DNA from: Halichoerus grypus
Lineage: Eukaryota > Chordata > Mammalia > Carnivora > Phocidae
NCBI RefSeq assembly: GCF_964656455.1
Contig: NC_135716.1
Location: 110,392,389-110,456,388 of the forward strand
Direction: 5' to 3'
Length of the DNA stretch: 64,000 nucleotides
Shown piece after piece: positions 21,885 to 33,039 of this stretch. Every line of letters begins with the position of its first letter. The stretch's first letter is position 1. A model generated the notes under the pieces. The model did not search any database. It saw only the letters and a list, made by a program, of their open reading frames with translations, and was not told the origin of the DNA. The position numbers and the translations under genes are program-made.

Positions 21885-22020
21885 ACTAGAAGCTCTTGAA
21901 CACTGGACACCCTGGCTTTCCAGCTCTAGGCAGTTCTCCCCGAGGCGCAGCACAATGCCCTGTCCACAGCGGACACTCCATAAACGCTCCCTGAACAACC
22001 ATGTGGAAGTAGGAGTTGAC
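21885..22020 (+). mobile_element. L2 LINE 3'-end relic
   Basis: GACTAGAAGCTCTTGAACAC then CACAATGCCCTGTCCACAGC then TAAACGCTCCCTGAAC match the sense L2 3' end in order. Confidence 0.6.
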
Positions 22021-22435
22021 CTGCAGTGTCCTAATTCTTTCAGCGACCCAGTTTGGGGGAGCAGGTCTTGAACCTCCCCCCATCTCTTCCTTCCAAGTTC
22101 TCAGCAAACAAAGACATTCCCCCACTCCTGGGCCCAACTATGGAAAACCATTTACTAAAGTTTAACTAATTTTAATCCTTTAGCAGTTGAGAGTAACAAT
22201 GAAGTAATAAATCATGCCAGGCCCCATTCTGAGCCTTCCCTGTGTATGCGAATGGGCCTCACCCTTACAACAACCCTCCAAGAGGCATTGCCCCTGTCCG
22301 GATGGGAAGGCAAACACAGGGAGAGCAGCAGGACTGGGCCAGGCCCCTGTCCCCAAATTCACAGTTACTCTGCACTGCAGCCGCTCCATGGAAGGAAATC
22401 GGGAGGGAACCAGCAACTGGGGACAGGCTTGTTAG

Positions 22436-22560
22436 ACCAGGGGTCCTGAAACTCTGCTGCACGCTAGAATCCAATGCCCAGGATGTTCCCAAGACCAAGG
22501 AAAGCAGAGTTTCTGGGGGTGGGGCCCTGGCATCAGTTGATTCTCATTGGCAGCCAAGTT
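22436..22560 (-). mobile_element. MER20-like fragment
   Basis: AGGGGTCCTGAAACTCTGCT, then AGAGTTTCTGGGGGTGGGGC: reverse MER20 (hAT-Charlie). A second MER20-like piece follows at 22640-22925. Confidence 0.6.
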
Positions 22561-22639
22561 TAATAACAAATGCTTTCTGCCCATTCCTACCACAGCGGTG
22601 ACCATGGCCCAGGAGCATCAGCATAGCCTGTGAGCGGGG

Positions 22640-22925
22640 GAGAAATGCAGGCTCTCGGACCTCCCCCAGACCAGACTTGCTGAATTCAGAATCTGCATTT
22701 TTCTTTTCTTTTTTTTTTTTTCCTTCAGGGAAGGTGGAGTGGGGGGGGTGGGGTTCAGGGAGGCAAATAGGGCTCACAGGGTGCAATATGTGGCTTGGGG
22801 TATGTGTGGGGGTAGTTGGGAGGAAGGAAGAGGATGAGCAAGAGTGGGCTGAACCAGAATCTGCATTTTAATAAGATCTGCCAGGTGATTCATTTGCATT
22901 AAAGTTTGAGAAGCAGTGGTTTAGG
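22640..22925. mobile_element. second MER20-like piece, split by a retroposed insert
   Basis: GCTGAATTCAGAATCTGCAT resumes after the insert (22702-22854) as AATAAGATCTGCCAGGTGAT and ends AAGTTTGAGAAGCAGTGG, the MER20 terminus. Removing the insert restores one continuous copy. Confidence 0.65.
22702..22854 (-). mobile_element. 153-bp retroposed insert of unknown source
   Basis: Inserted into a MER20-like copy and flanked by an exact 15-base duplication, CAGAATCTGCATTTT, at 22687-22701 and 22855-22869. It begins with a poly-T run on the plus strand, that is a poly-A tail on the minus strand. These are marks of L1-machinery retroposition. The body (about 125 bases) has no tRNA-like head and matches no SINE or RNA I know. 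It may be a truncated copy of an mRNA 3' end; no AATAAA is visible before the A-tail. Confidence 0.75.
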
Positions 22926-23029
22926 ATTTAGGTATTCAAACTCTCATTAGTCCACTTCAGCTTCTGTTATCAGCATTAATTTAAATCCTTGAGCAGATCT
23001 CAAAACTACATCAAAAAGCTCAGAATCAG

Positions 23030-23147
23030 AGGTGCCTGGCTGGATCAGTCGGTGGAGCAGTGGAACATGACTCTTAATCTTGGGGTTGTGAGTTTGGGCC
23101 CCATGTTGGGTATAGAGATTACTTAAAAATAAAATCTTAACAAGAAA
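23030..23147 (+). mobile_element. Can-SINE, short and old
   Basis: Sense head GGTGCCTGGCTGGATCAGTC, GACTCTTAATCTTGGGGTTG, then AAATAAAATCTTAA. Flanked by the exact 16-base repeat AAAAAGCTCAGAATCA at 23013-23028 and 23148-23163. The CT-rich body is missing. Confidence 0.93.
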
Positions 23148-23587
23148 AAAAAGCTCAGAATCAATCTGATTTATTGGCCCAAAACATTAGCACAGAGGAA
23201 ATTATGCCCCTTTACTTCCCACTGTGTAGGGAATTGGGGAAGAAAAGGTACATTGCTAATGATGTCCAGCAGAACCTAGGTCGGGTCCATTCTACAATCC
23301 CTCCAGGCTGCCTTTCTCCTGAGTTAGACTGAGGGACAGGGCTTACAACCTCAATTCCATCAGGACGGCACCTTGGCCCTGAAGATGAGTTGAGGAGGAA
23401 ATCCCTCCAGCCAGAGGTATCCAAGCTTTTAGGGCCTCAGCTGTTTCCCCATGGTATGTCTGTCATAGACCCACAAATGACACCAACAACCCTTTGTCCC
23501 AATGGGGTCTTGTTATTTGTCCATTAGATTTCTGACTCTGATTAGAAACATTGTCCATTTTTTAGTTATTTCACTTGTCGTTGCTTT

Positions 23588-23801
23588 AAAGATTTATTTA
23601 TTTGAGAGAGCACACACCCATGGTGGGGGAGGGAAGGAGGAGGGGGGCAGAGGGAGAGAGAGAATCTCAAGCAGACTCCCTGCTGAGAGTGGAGCCCAGT
23701 GTGGGGCTTGATCTCATGACCCTAACATCATGACTCTGAGATCATGACCTGAGCCAAAACCAAGAGTCAGACGCTTAACTGATTGAACCACTCAGGCGCC
23801 C
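23588..23801 (-). mobile_element. Can-SINE
   Basis: Antisense SINEC with TTAAAGATTTATTTATTTGA tail and head ending GAACCACTCAGGCGCCCA. Flanking TTGTCGTTGCTTTA/TTGTCATTGCTTTA are the target duplication. It has a short internal duplication (CATGACCCTAACATCATGAC). Confidence 0.93.
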
Positions 23802-24049
23802 AATTTGTCATTGCTTTAGAATGCCATTTACTTCACCTTGTCTCCACCAAGTTCTCAAAATTGCTTCACAGGGTGTGTAAGAATAAAATTTTTGTAGGCA
23901 GGGGTAGTTTTCAGATCCTCATCCACTCCCATCCTGTGGTGGTATAATCTCGTCATTAAACCTACCTGACAGTAGGACAGCCTGGCTCATCTCTGGAGGT
24001 CAGTGGGAGGAGGAGGGAGAAAGTCTGAGAAGTGTGACTGAGTGAGGCA

Positions 24050-24203
24050 ACATGGTTTATGGGTTTTGAGACAGTTTATGACCCTGGGAAATTACCTGTC
24101 TGAATTTTCACTCCTCAAAAATGGAGAAAATAATTTCTGTTTCACAGGATGGTCATAGGAATTAACTGAGCTTCTAACATACACTCACATGACAGTAAGG
24201 GAT
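24050..24203 (-). mobile_element. MIR SINE fragment
   Basis: Reverse MIR text: ACCCTGGGAAATTACCTGTC, CTCAAAAATGGAGAAAATAA, GGATGGTCATAGGAATTAAC. Confidence 0.7.
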
Positions 24204-24204
24204 A

Positions 24205-24685
24205 TAGTAGTTGTCTGTTGCTACATTAATATACACCCCAGACCTTAGCAGCTTAAAACAATAAGAATTTATTACCTCACAGTTTCTGTGGGTCAGGGAG
24301 CCTATGCTGAGTGGTTCACACTCAGGGTCTCTTGTGAGGTTGTTTGGGGTTGTAATTTTCTGAAGGTTTGACTGGGGCTAGATGATCTGGTTCCAAGATG
24401 ACCCACTCCCATGGCTGGTGGCAGGAGGCCTCAGATCCTTGACCTGTCCACAGGGCTGCATCTCCCAGAGTGAGTAATCTAAGAGAGAGAGATAGAGAGA
24501 GAGCAAGGCAGAAACCACATGTCTTTTATGACCTGGCCTCAGAAGTCACATACCATCACTTCTGTTATATTCTATTGGTAACACAGACCAACTCTAATAC
24601 AGTGTGGGAGGAGACTACACAGTGGTGTGAATATCAGGAGGTAGGAATATTGGGGCCATCTTGGAAGTTGGCTTCCACAGCATCT
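24205..24685 (-). mobile_element. MLT1-type LTR (ERVL-MaLR), solo
   Basis: On the plus strand it reads from the LTR 3' end (GTCTGTTGCTACATTAATAT, TTAAAACAATAAGAATTTAT, CTCACAGTTTCTGTGGGTCA) to the 5' end (GGGGCCATCTTGGAAGTTGG, CTTCCACA). It is close to full length. No internal retroviral region is attached. Confidence 0.8.
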
Positions 24686-24689
24686 ATAA

Positions 24690-26257
24690 CATTCATTCCT
24701 GCCCCTTTTTAACATGACAGCTATATTCTTGTTCCTCTACTTCAATCACCAAAGACTCTGAAAAGGAAGACAGTTGAAATGATTCACCTTTGTTCTTCTC
24801 ACACTAAATTACTTTGACTAAGCTGGAAGCTTCCACCCTCACATCAGATTTGCAATCATGACTCAGAAATTTGGGACTAGATTTATAATTTCTCCCAGTT
24901 CATGTGAAGGACACGGAGACCCACTGGGATGTTCCTTGTTTTACTATTCCTTGGTCCTTGCCCACTTCCCCCTTGAAATGATTCTTTCTATGCATTTTAT
25001 TATATTCTCAAGATGTTTAAAGTAGTCTCAAGCAGTAGCAAATGGCTGGCTGAGTTCCCCTCCTTGTTCTAGAATACTTGCTCTTGAATACAAATGATTT
25101 ACTCTTGCATCCCTAACGTTGTGATTATAAAACTGTGAATTCATTTGTATAGTGGTGGGGTCACTATGACTTTTTTCTCAGCTCTCCAGTAGCAGACTTG
25201 AAATTCCCAGGAAGGAAAGGGCTAATAAATATCAAGTTCTTCAACACTAACAAAGAGGAGGCACAAAGAGATATAAAGAGAAGGGCAGCTCTTCCCCTCT
25301 GTTTTCCTGGGTAATCCTACTTGGTTGCCAAGGGTTTGTCATTTTTAGGCCTGTGGTAAACAATAATGATAAATTGAAAGAACTCCAGGTATTGTAATAG
25401 CAGATTCCATGCTAGAGCCTTGAACATGACGCATGTAGGTGTTGAACAAATGGATGCATGGATGGATGGATGAATTCTTCAGGTACAATATGACCAGGGC
25501 TGATACCCCACTGGTAGTGCCTGTGTGGAGTGAGGGCCAGGGTCCATTCCCATTGGCCAAGCCTCCATTCAGCTGGGCTGACACCCATACTACACTGGTC
25601 ATTACAGATAGCACGTAGTCTGGGACAGTGTGGCTCCATGTTGCAAACTGGGTTACAAAGAAATGTTTAGAACCCAAATAATATGGCCGACTCATAGGAC
25701 TGGTTAGAACATGATTGGCCGGGAATCCGGAAGGAGCAGGACCTGATAGTCTCAGAGTTGCAATAAGATGGATCTTGGAGCAGGTGTCAGAATTCAAAGT
25801 ATATCAAATTGAGAATAAAGGAAGATAGCGGTCACTTAAATCTGGGGACAAAACCTGGGAGCAACTGAGGAGTACAAAGGGAGGAGAGATGAGGAACAAG
25901 GGCTAGGTGAGCAGAGGCTCACTGTAGTTGACATGAATGGAAAAAAGAGCAAGAGGGAAAAGTATATTAATTAAGTTCAGCTGTAAGTGACAGAAAACCA
26001 AAGCAACAGAGGCTTAAATGAACTAGAACTTTATTAAGTTATAGGTAATGAAGTCTGGAAGAGAGCTGTCCACAGCTGGGATGGCAGTTTGGGGATCATC
26101 AGGGATCCAGATAACTTTTGTTGCTTCATTGTCCTCAACATGTGACTTCTACCTCATGGTCAAAGATGGCAGTTCAGACTCCAGCCTTCACATCTACAGT
26201 CTAGTCAGGAGTACGGGGGAAGGAGTGAGATGAGCATGCCCTCTCCCTTTGAGATAG
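24690..26257. other. intronic DNA, no gene recognised
   Basis: Contains a short (GGAT)n at about 25453-25471. About 25975-26220 reads like a worn interspersed repeat (TAAGTGACAGAAAACCAAAG, GAGGCTTAAATGAACTAGAAC) whose family I could not fix. Confidence 0.4.
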
Positions 26258-26473
26258 CATTTCTCAGTCTTGGTACTACGGGTATTTTGGGTCAGATAAT
26301 TCATTATTGTAGGGGCTATCCTGTGCATTGTTGGATGTTTAGCGGCATCATTGGTCTCTACCCACAAGATGCCAGTGTTTACTTCCTCCTTCTCACGTAT
26401 GACAGACACACATGTCACCAGACATTGCCAAATATCCCCTGGGGGCACAATCTCTCCAGCTGGAGAACCACTG
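26258..26473 (-). mobile_element. MER5A-type DNA transposon
   Basis: hAT-Charlie relic in reverse: starts ATTTCTCAGTCTTGGTACTA, passes TGGATGTTTAGCGGCATCAT, GACATTGCCAAATATCCCCT, and ends GGAGAACCACTG (reverse of CAGTGGTTCTC). Nearly full length. Confidence 0.88.
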
Positions 26474-27774
26474 CTTTCAGTTGACTTTCCGAGGCTGCAC
26501 CTGATCCCTCTGTTTACATGCCTTTGATCAGAATTTAGTCGCAGAGGCAGCTCAGCGACAAGGAGCTGGGAAATGCAGTCTTTATTCCCGGCAGTCACGT
26601 GCCAGCTAAAACTCAGGAGTTCTCTTACTAGAAGGAAGGAGACAAGAGATATGTGAGGTAATGCAAGTGTGAGGACTCAGACAAACTCCGGCTATTTTGT
26701 CCCGGTTCCCAGCTCCTACCTCCTGGCTAAGGAGGGAACAGCCGTAAGCAGGAGGTTGTGTGGTCCCACCTACAGCCAATGGCTCTCCAGGGCAGACACT
26801 CACCGCAGGGCTGAGCCTTCCGCTGAGAGACGAGCATTGGGTTCTCTCTTACTGCCTTTCAGCAAGCTGTTCGCTGGGGGTAGGAGCGTGTTATAAGACA
26901 CTGCTTCCTAGTCACCCTGGCTCACCCTTCTGTCCCCCTCTCCTGCTCTCCTCTCTCCCTTTCTTCCCTTTAGATGTGCTTATAAGAGGCCCCGATGTAG
27001 AACCCGCCTGGAGGGTAAGTCACTCAACGTCTCTGGCTTCAGTGTCCTCACCAGTAAAACGAGGGGCCGACTAGAGGACCCCTAGAGTCCTCCCTGGCTC
27101 TGAAATGCTTTGATTCTCTGAAGTCCACAAGGCTGCAGGGAGTAGCAGAGGAAGCTCCGCTCTGATGAGCAGCATCAAGACAGCCCCTGGCTGGGTCTCT
27201 GTCGGCCAGACTTCCCTGCCGCGTCACGTCCCAGCCTGGCAGATGTCACTTAGATTCCCCCCACTGGCACCAGAGAAGCCTGCTTTGGATACCTGGCACA
27301 CTTGTCTTGCGAAATCTGACCCAATCAAATCATGCCATATGTGCTCATTACAAACCTGTCCTCGCGTCAGTCAGATGGATGTGGTGCTTCCTGGGCTCCC
27401 AGCTAAAGGTCGAAATGGCTCTCATGGTGGCACAGCCGGCCTTGAGCGGTGGTTTGGTTTCACTTGTCACATCTCCATGTCCTGTTTAAATTCTGTTTCT
27501 CTAGTTAAAGTGTTTTCATTGCTTTATTTATTCAATAAACACTTCTGGAGCACCTGTCACTCTGTGGGGCCCCAGGAATACAAAAAACCAAATGAGACCC
27601 TCCCTTTCCGGAGCTGGCCCTGAACAGGGCCTTTCCCAGTTTTCCCTGATCTTTTCCTACCTGACTCTGCAGCCTGTTTCCCTCTCGGCTGCATGTTCTG
27701 CTCGGGTTCCTCCTGCCTGGCACACTGGCTCTTTCTCTGTGGAGGTTTTGCTCATGCACCTGCCCAGTGTGAAC
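26474..27774. other. intronic DNA with MIR/L2-class relics
   Basis: About 27018-27115 is MIR-like in reverse (CACTCAACGTCTCTGGCTTC, AGTAAAACGAGGGGCC). About 27520-27600 (TTTATTCAATAAACACTTCT, GGGCCCCAGGAATACAAAAA) is an old L2/MIR-class piece, and L2-like pyrimidine-rich text follows to 27770. No exon recognised. Confidence 0.5.
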
Positions 27775-27785
27775 TGGGACCCCAC

Positions 27786-27787
<2 letters not shown>

Positions 27788-27821
<34 letters not shown>

Positions 27822-27833
27822 TACACACACACA
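27788..27833. repeat. (TC)n-(AC)n microsatellite
   Basis: A TC run at 27788-27800 passes into AC repeats with two ATAC interruptions. Confidence 0.95.
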
Positions 27834-27974
27834 TACCTACCTCTCACTCTGGACTTCCTCCTTCTCTAGATTTCAGCTTAAATGTTCTGTCTTTAGGGAG
27901 ACCATCCCCGACTGTCCCACCCCAAGCCCAGACTAAACACACTCCTGTCATATACTCCCACAGCACCCTGACCC

Positions 27975-28040
27975 TTCTTTTCTTTTCTTTTCTTTTCTTT
28001 TCTTTTCTTTTCTTTTCTTTTCTGTTCTTTTCTTTTCTTT
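27975..28040. repeat. (TTTTC)n microsatellite
   Basis: About thirteen TTTTC units with one TTCTG interruption. It directly joins the poly-T tail of the antisense SINE beginning at 28041 and probably grew from that tail. Confidence 0.95.
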
Positions 28041-28447
28041 TTTAAGATTTTATTTATTTGAGGGGCCCCTGGGTAGCTCAGTTGTTAAGCGTCTGCCTTC
28101 GGCTCAGATCATGATCCCAGGGTCCTGGGATCAAGCCCCGCGTCAGGCTCCCTGCTCGGCAGGAAGCCTGCTTCTCCCTCTCCCACTCCCTCTGTTTGTG
28201 TTCCTGCTCTTGCTGTCTCTCTCTCTCTCTGTCAAATAAATAAAATCTTTAAAATAAAAAAAATTCTTAAAGATTTTATTTATTTGAGATAGAGAGCATG
28301 CATGAGTGTGGGGGGAGGGGCAAAGGGAGAAGCAGGCTCCCTACTGACCATGGAGCCTGATGCAGGGCTCAATCTGGGGCTCGATCCCAGGACCCCGAGA
28401 TCATGACCTGAGCAGATGCTTATCTGACTGAGCCACCCAGGTGCCCC
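28041..28447 (-). mobile_element. older Can-SINE, interrupted by another SINE
   Basis: Antisense SINEC whose tail (28041-28062) and body to head (28266-28447, ending GAGCCACCCAGGTGCCCC) are separated by a sense SINE. Removing the insert restores one element. Confidence 0.92.
28063..28265 (+). mobile_element. younger Can-SINE nested in the antisense SINE
   Basis: Sense SINEC: CCTGGGTAGCTCAGTTGTTA head, CAGATCATGATCCCAGGGTC, CT-rich body, CAAATAAATAAAATCTTTAA tail. The target duplication is AAGATTTTATTTATTTGAG (the host SINE's own tail), present on both sides. With the host it forms a head-to-head inverted pair. Confidence 0.95.
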
Positions 28448-29811
28448 AACCCTCCTTTTCAAAACAGTCACCATCTCATAACTCCTCCTTGAGTCTGCTC
28501 CTCCATCACTGGCCTGGGAGCTACCTGGTGGCCCTGGGGAGCCCGGTCTTGCTCTGTCACTGCTGGGCCAATTCCAGGGTGAACGAGGCATGAATGTGTA
28601 CATGAACAAGCAAAGCTGTGAAGCGTGGAGACGTGGAGACAAATATATCCAGCCAAGCGCTACTCCAAGAATGTGGGCAAGGCTGATGGCCAGTCCAGTA
28701 GGAGGGGTCCCAGCCGCTGGGACTGGGGGGGGGATGGTGGGAAGGTCTCGCAGGACATTTGTAGCTGGTCTTGAAGGACTAGGAATGGGAAGTGTGAAGA
28801 GGAGAGGAAGGAACAGCCCAGGTAGAAGAAAGTACAGGAGTGAAGACAAGAGGTATGGCCCTGGTGTCCCCAGGACCGGCACAGAGGAGCTGAGGGGCAG
28901 ACACGGAGTGGCCAGCCCTTGGTCCGCCTCCTCGCCGGAGCATGGCAGCTTATCCTTTCTGCTTGGCCTCTCCCCCTGCCACCACCCACCCCAGACACCT
29001 GGCTTAAGTAAGCTGCCAGAGTCTCTGGCTCTGGGGTCCTTCGGGTGGCAGGCCAGTCCAGGCAGCAGACTGCTCCCTCCCTCCCACCATCCCTTCCTTC
29101 CTGCGTTCCTTCCATCACCAAATTCAGCTTATGTTTCCTGAGCTCCTTCTGTGCGTTCAGAGTTAGAGAATTTTCTTTCTTTTTGAAAGCTTTGAAAAAT
29201 GAATCCAGCACTGGGCTGGAACTGTGGTCGGGGACACCGAGGAAGGCTTGCAAGTGGGCAGACAAGGGCAGAAACAGGCTTCTGGCTGGATCCCAAAATA
29301 GGCACAGATTTAGAGAGGCCAGGTTAGCTGAGTTGCCCAGAACAGAAATGGCGCAGAGAGAGCCAAACAAGCCCCCTCGTGTTGCGTGCCCCCTGAATGA
29401 CTCTCCTTCGCTCCCGGTGGAAGTGCCTGGCCAGTGGCGGCTGCCGCCAAAGCCTGGGCGCTGGGGAGGGAGGGAGGCTGAGCTCAGGAGAGAGAGAGGA
29501 GGGCCATCCTGGATCTCCACCAGAAGGGGCGGGCAGAGAAGGCCCAAAGGCTGGGAGCGTGGCCTTGTTTGCTTTCCACAAAAGAAGCATTACTCTCTCC
29601 TGCTGCATGACCTCTGGCTCTCTCTCTGAAGAGACCTTGACCTTTAAAAGCCTTGATTGCTTTTCTCTACCGGGGAGGAGCTTAAACCTGCAAACTGCCT
29701 TACCTCCCTGCAGGCAGGAAGGAGATTCTGCCAGTGGATGGAGGCTGCTACTTAGCTCCTGAAAGCAGAGCAGAGTGGGGCAGGGCAGGACGAGATCTGG
29801 AGGCCAGACTG

Positions 29812-29812
<1 letters not shown>
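28448..29812. other. GC-rich intronic DNA, no recognised gene
   Basis: No splice-flanked exon or known repeat seen. It includes the longest open frame of the window (28660-29547, minus), which lacks any recognisable domain and is read as chance. Confidence 0.45.
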
Positions 29813-29891
<79 letters not shown>

Positions 29892-29909
29892 CTGTGCGCA
29901 CGCGCGCGC
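29813..29909. repeat. (GT)n with GC-alternating end, Z-DNA-prone
   Basis: About 36 GT units (29814-29886), then GCGCGC and, after a CC break, TGTGCGCACGCGCGCGC (29893-29909). Nearly 100 bases of alternating purine and pyrimidine. Confidence 0.95.
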
Positions 29910-32084
29910 TGGGGGAGCTGCCAGCTAAGGTGGAGGCCCGGTGATGGCCCTGGAAATGCGACAGTAGCCCTGAGGTAGGCCTGGGGACATACATTTAGCA
30001 CCCAAGGATTTCATCTTGTGTTGATGAGTGGGGTGTTGTGTGTACTGGTTCCCTAGGGACGTGGGTGTTGCAATAATGTCATCCACTTATACGTCACCCA
30101 GGGAATCCGTGCCAGAGCTGACTAAAGCCACTGCGGGCTCTCTGTCAGCAGCTGTGCGTCGGGATGGGCTGCGGGAGAGGAAGGGAGGGTACGGCCCGGG
30201 CCGAGCGCGGCGCCTCTCAGGGTCGGCCTCAGGATGCCTCCCGCGGGAAGGATTGTGCCTCGGGCCACCTGGGCCCACGGAACCCCCTGCCCAGGAGGAA
30301 ACTTTAAATCCGGACTAGGTGCCTTTTGTTGATGAGACAGAAGAAATGAGGAGGAGGAGAGGCCCCGGTGGGCAGCTTTGGGCTTACAGAGGGCACACAC
30401 ACACAAATGTCATTAGAGGAACGGGGAGGGAAGACAAAGAGGTTCGTGCGACAGGGCTGGGAGGAATAAAGCCAGGAAGCAGAGTAGGAGGGAAAGAGGG
30501 CCACCAAGAGAGGAAGAGTCCCCTTGCCAGGAGGAGACAGAAGAACAAAGGAATGAAGGACAGAGCATGGAAGCCCACGGGCGAGAGCAAGGGAGGCCGT
30601 CGTGGGAAAGAAGAGCGGCTGGTTCCTGGGCAGGGCTTCTCCCCACACCGAGGCCTGGGAGTATCACCCCCCCTTGGCCTCCGTGGAGGGGCCCAGCCCA
30701 GCCGTCTCAGACGGCATGCCCTGCACAGAAGAAAGGACGGGACCCCGCAGCTGAAGGAGTGGGCCTGCGCCTGCCAGCCAGCCATGGACGAGCCCCTGCT
30801 CCCGGCCCTGGCCACACGTACGACCGCCAAACTTCCCTCTGCAGAGACAGGCGCGGCAGCACGGCGAATTCGGAGGGAAAACGTGGAAGGAAGTTGTGTC
30901 TGTCCAGACTAGTGTAGTCCCTGGGAGTCCCGAACAGACTGGCGGGGAGAGTTCACAGGGCCGGTGCAGGGGCACTTTAGGCAGGTGGTACGCAGGAGGC
31001 CAGGGGTGCAGTTGGCCAGGCCGTGTGGGCCGGGCCTGGGGTGACGGCCCCTGGGTCATTTGTTCATTCGACAAACATTCGTTGAATGTCAACTGAGAAC
31101 AGAGCAAACAAGACAAAGTTTCTATCTCTTGGATTCTAGTTTACATTCTAGATAACATTCTAGTCTACTCTCTCGGTGAGAGACAAGTGGACAATGAGAT
31201 GGCTCTGTAGGTATGTGAAGCAAACTCCTCCGTTCTTTTGGTCATCTTTACTCCACTCCACTCCACTTCATGTCACTCCACTTCACTTCACTTCACGTCT
31301 TCACTGGAACCAGGTCTTCTCCACTCTGGTGGCAACAGTATGGAGCAGAAACCCAGTCAGTCCTTTTGTGGGTCACTACTAACTTGATTTTGGTAAACAC
31401 TTTTAGTATTTTTTTCTTTTCACCATTTTCAAGATAGTCTCACCTTTCAGGGGTGAGAAAGAAAGAAAGGCTCCTGAGGGTGGACGCCTGCAGAAGGAGA
31501 AACAGCTGCCTCCCAACTGATGTTCCTTCCGCCGGCGTCTTCCCCTCACTCACCTTCCTGTACTCCTAGAGGAAGCCGTATAACAGGCTAATGTCATGTG
31601 ACTCCTACGAACTAGAAAGCCCTGACTCAGCCAGCCTAGCCCAAAGGCGCCGATCACCTCACCCAACAGGAAAGCTGTGGCAGGTGGCCCCCAGTAGGCG
31701 AATTCAGTGGTTCCAGGCCTGGGAGCCCCAGCACTTCCCTTCCTTCTGCTCCGCCATTCCCAGGCTGGCTCCCTTCGGGGTGCACAAGGCCTGCTGTCTC
31801 CACACCCAGCGGCAGGAGGCTGTGTATCTGTGTATCTGTGACCGGGAGGAAAGCCTTCCCAGGGCCCCCCGAGGACGTGCCCTCAGGACTCATGGGTCTC
31901 CTCCCAAATCACTGGCAAGGGACTGGCGTTTCCACGGTTATCTCTGAGAAGCGCAGGACCACGTGGGAAGTCGGTATTCTGACCAAAGAAAGGGGTTCTG
32001 TTAGTCAAGGAGAAGAGCGTGAGAGGAGACTGCTTGATGGGTAGGTAACCACAGGTCTCTGTTAGAGATGACTTCCTCCCGCTT
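29910..32084. other. intronic DNA, no recognised gene
   Basis: 30080-30310 is moderately CpG-rich (GGCCCGGGCCGAGCGCGGCG) but short. About 31055-31150 (TTCATTCGACAAACATTCGT, TGAATG) is an old L2/MIR-class relic. Other ORFs here have no domain. Confidence 0.4.
31250..31303. repeat. (CACTC/CACTT)n pentamer repeat
   Basis: About ten imperfect five-base units, shifting from CCACT to TTCAC along the tract. Confidence 0.85.
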
Positions 32085-32390
32085 TCAGGAGAAAACTCAA
32101 ACTCTCTAGCAGGACATCAAAGGTGCTTCCTGAGCTGGTCCCTGCCTGCTGCTTTGGCCTTATCTTTGGCAAAGCCCAACCGCATTTCTCGAGCTATATC
32201 AAAGCGTTGTGATGATCCGAACGCTCTTTGTTCTCTGGTGACTCAGTGGCCTTTGCCCGCACTGTCCCTGGCCCCTCCCCCCCTTGTCCTCCCAACCAAC
32301 TCTCCCCCCATTACCACCCTGGTCAAACACACGTATTCCCAAAAGCCTTCCTTGGCTCCTGCCTCCAGGTCGCGTTAGAAGCTGCTCCTT
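32085..32390 (+). mobile_element. L2 LINE fragment
   Basis: AAACTCAAACTCTCTAGCAG, CTTCCTGAGCTGGTCCCTGC, then CAAAAGCCTTCCTTGGCTCC in the order of the sense L2 3' region. Confidence 0.65.
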
Positions 32391-32469
32391 GGCAGGTGGC
32401 TTAGTTACAGCAGATGGGTATGAACTGGTTAGCAGGCAGCCAACACGGACATGTACAAAAAAAGCTGAC

Positions 32470-32605
32470 ATACCTTGATAATACCTGATACCTAACAACG
32501 ACTTAGCACTTACTATGTACCAAGCACTGTTCTAAGTGATTAAATTCGTTTGATCCTTTCCTAACCACAGCAGCTTATAGGTCTGTGTTCCAAGGTCATC
32601 TTAAC
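32470..32605 (+). mobile_element. MIR SINE, left part
   Basis: GACTTAGCACTTACTATGTA, CCAAGCACTGTTCTAAGTG, TTTGATCCTTTCCTAACCAC: sense MIR 5' half. Confidence 0.85.
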
Positions 32606-32631
32606 CATGTTATTTAAAAAACCACAGTTCC

Positions 32632-32842
32632 GGGGCACCTGGGTGGCTCAGTCTGTTAAGTGTCCAATTCTTGATTTCGGCTCAGGTCATGATCTGAGGG
32701 TCGTGAGATTGAGCCCCATGATGGGCTCCACGTTGGGCGTGGAGTCTGCTAGAGATTCTTTCTCTCCCTCTGCCCCCCCCCCACCCGCTACGTGCATATT
32801 AGTGCACTGTCTTTCTCTCTAAAAAACAAGCAAAAAAAAAAA
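32632..32842 (+). mobile_element. Can-SINE
   Basis: Sense SINEC with GGCACCTGGGTGGCTCAGTC head, CTTGATTTCGGCTCAGGTCA, CT-rich body, A-rich tail. Flanks AAAACCACAGTT/AAAACCCCACAGTTT. Confidence 0.95.
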
Positions 32843-32914
32843 AACCCCACAGTTTCACCCGCCCATTTTGTTCCCATCCATAGCACTTATCACTCTCCAA
32901 CATACTAGATGTTT

Positions 32915-33032
32915 ACTTCATTACTTGTCTGTGTCTCTCTGCTAGAGTATAAGCCTCCTGATGGTGAGCATTTGTTTCATGCCCAGCACCTAGGACAATG
33001 CCTGGCACATCATAGGTCCTCAATAAATAGTT
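32915..33032 (+). mobile_element. L2 LINE 3' end
   Basis: TCTCTGCTAGAGTATAAGCC, CCTAGGACAATGCCTGGCAC, ATCATAGGTCCTCAATAAAT, the standard L2 3' terminus. Confidence 0.8.
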
Positions 33033-33039
33033 GTTAAAC

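Noticed and set aside
28660..29547. Longest open frame of the window (295 codons, minus)
   Set aside because: No domain, no splice or promoter context, low-complexity composition from GC-rich, CpG-poor DNA, and open frames on the other strand too. Chance.
29752..29994. Thr/His and Val/Cys repeat proteins
   Set aside because: Translations of the (GT)n microsatellite.
30319..30912. 197-codon plus-strand ORF
   Set aside because: Arg/Gly-rich reading of purine-rich DNA without splice sites or known domain.
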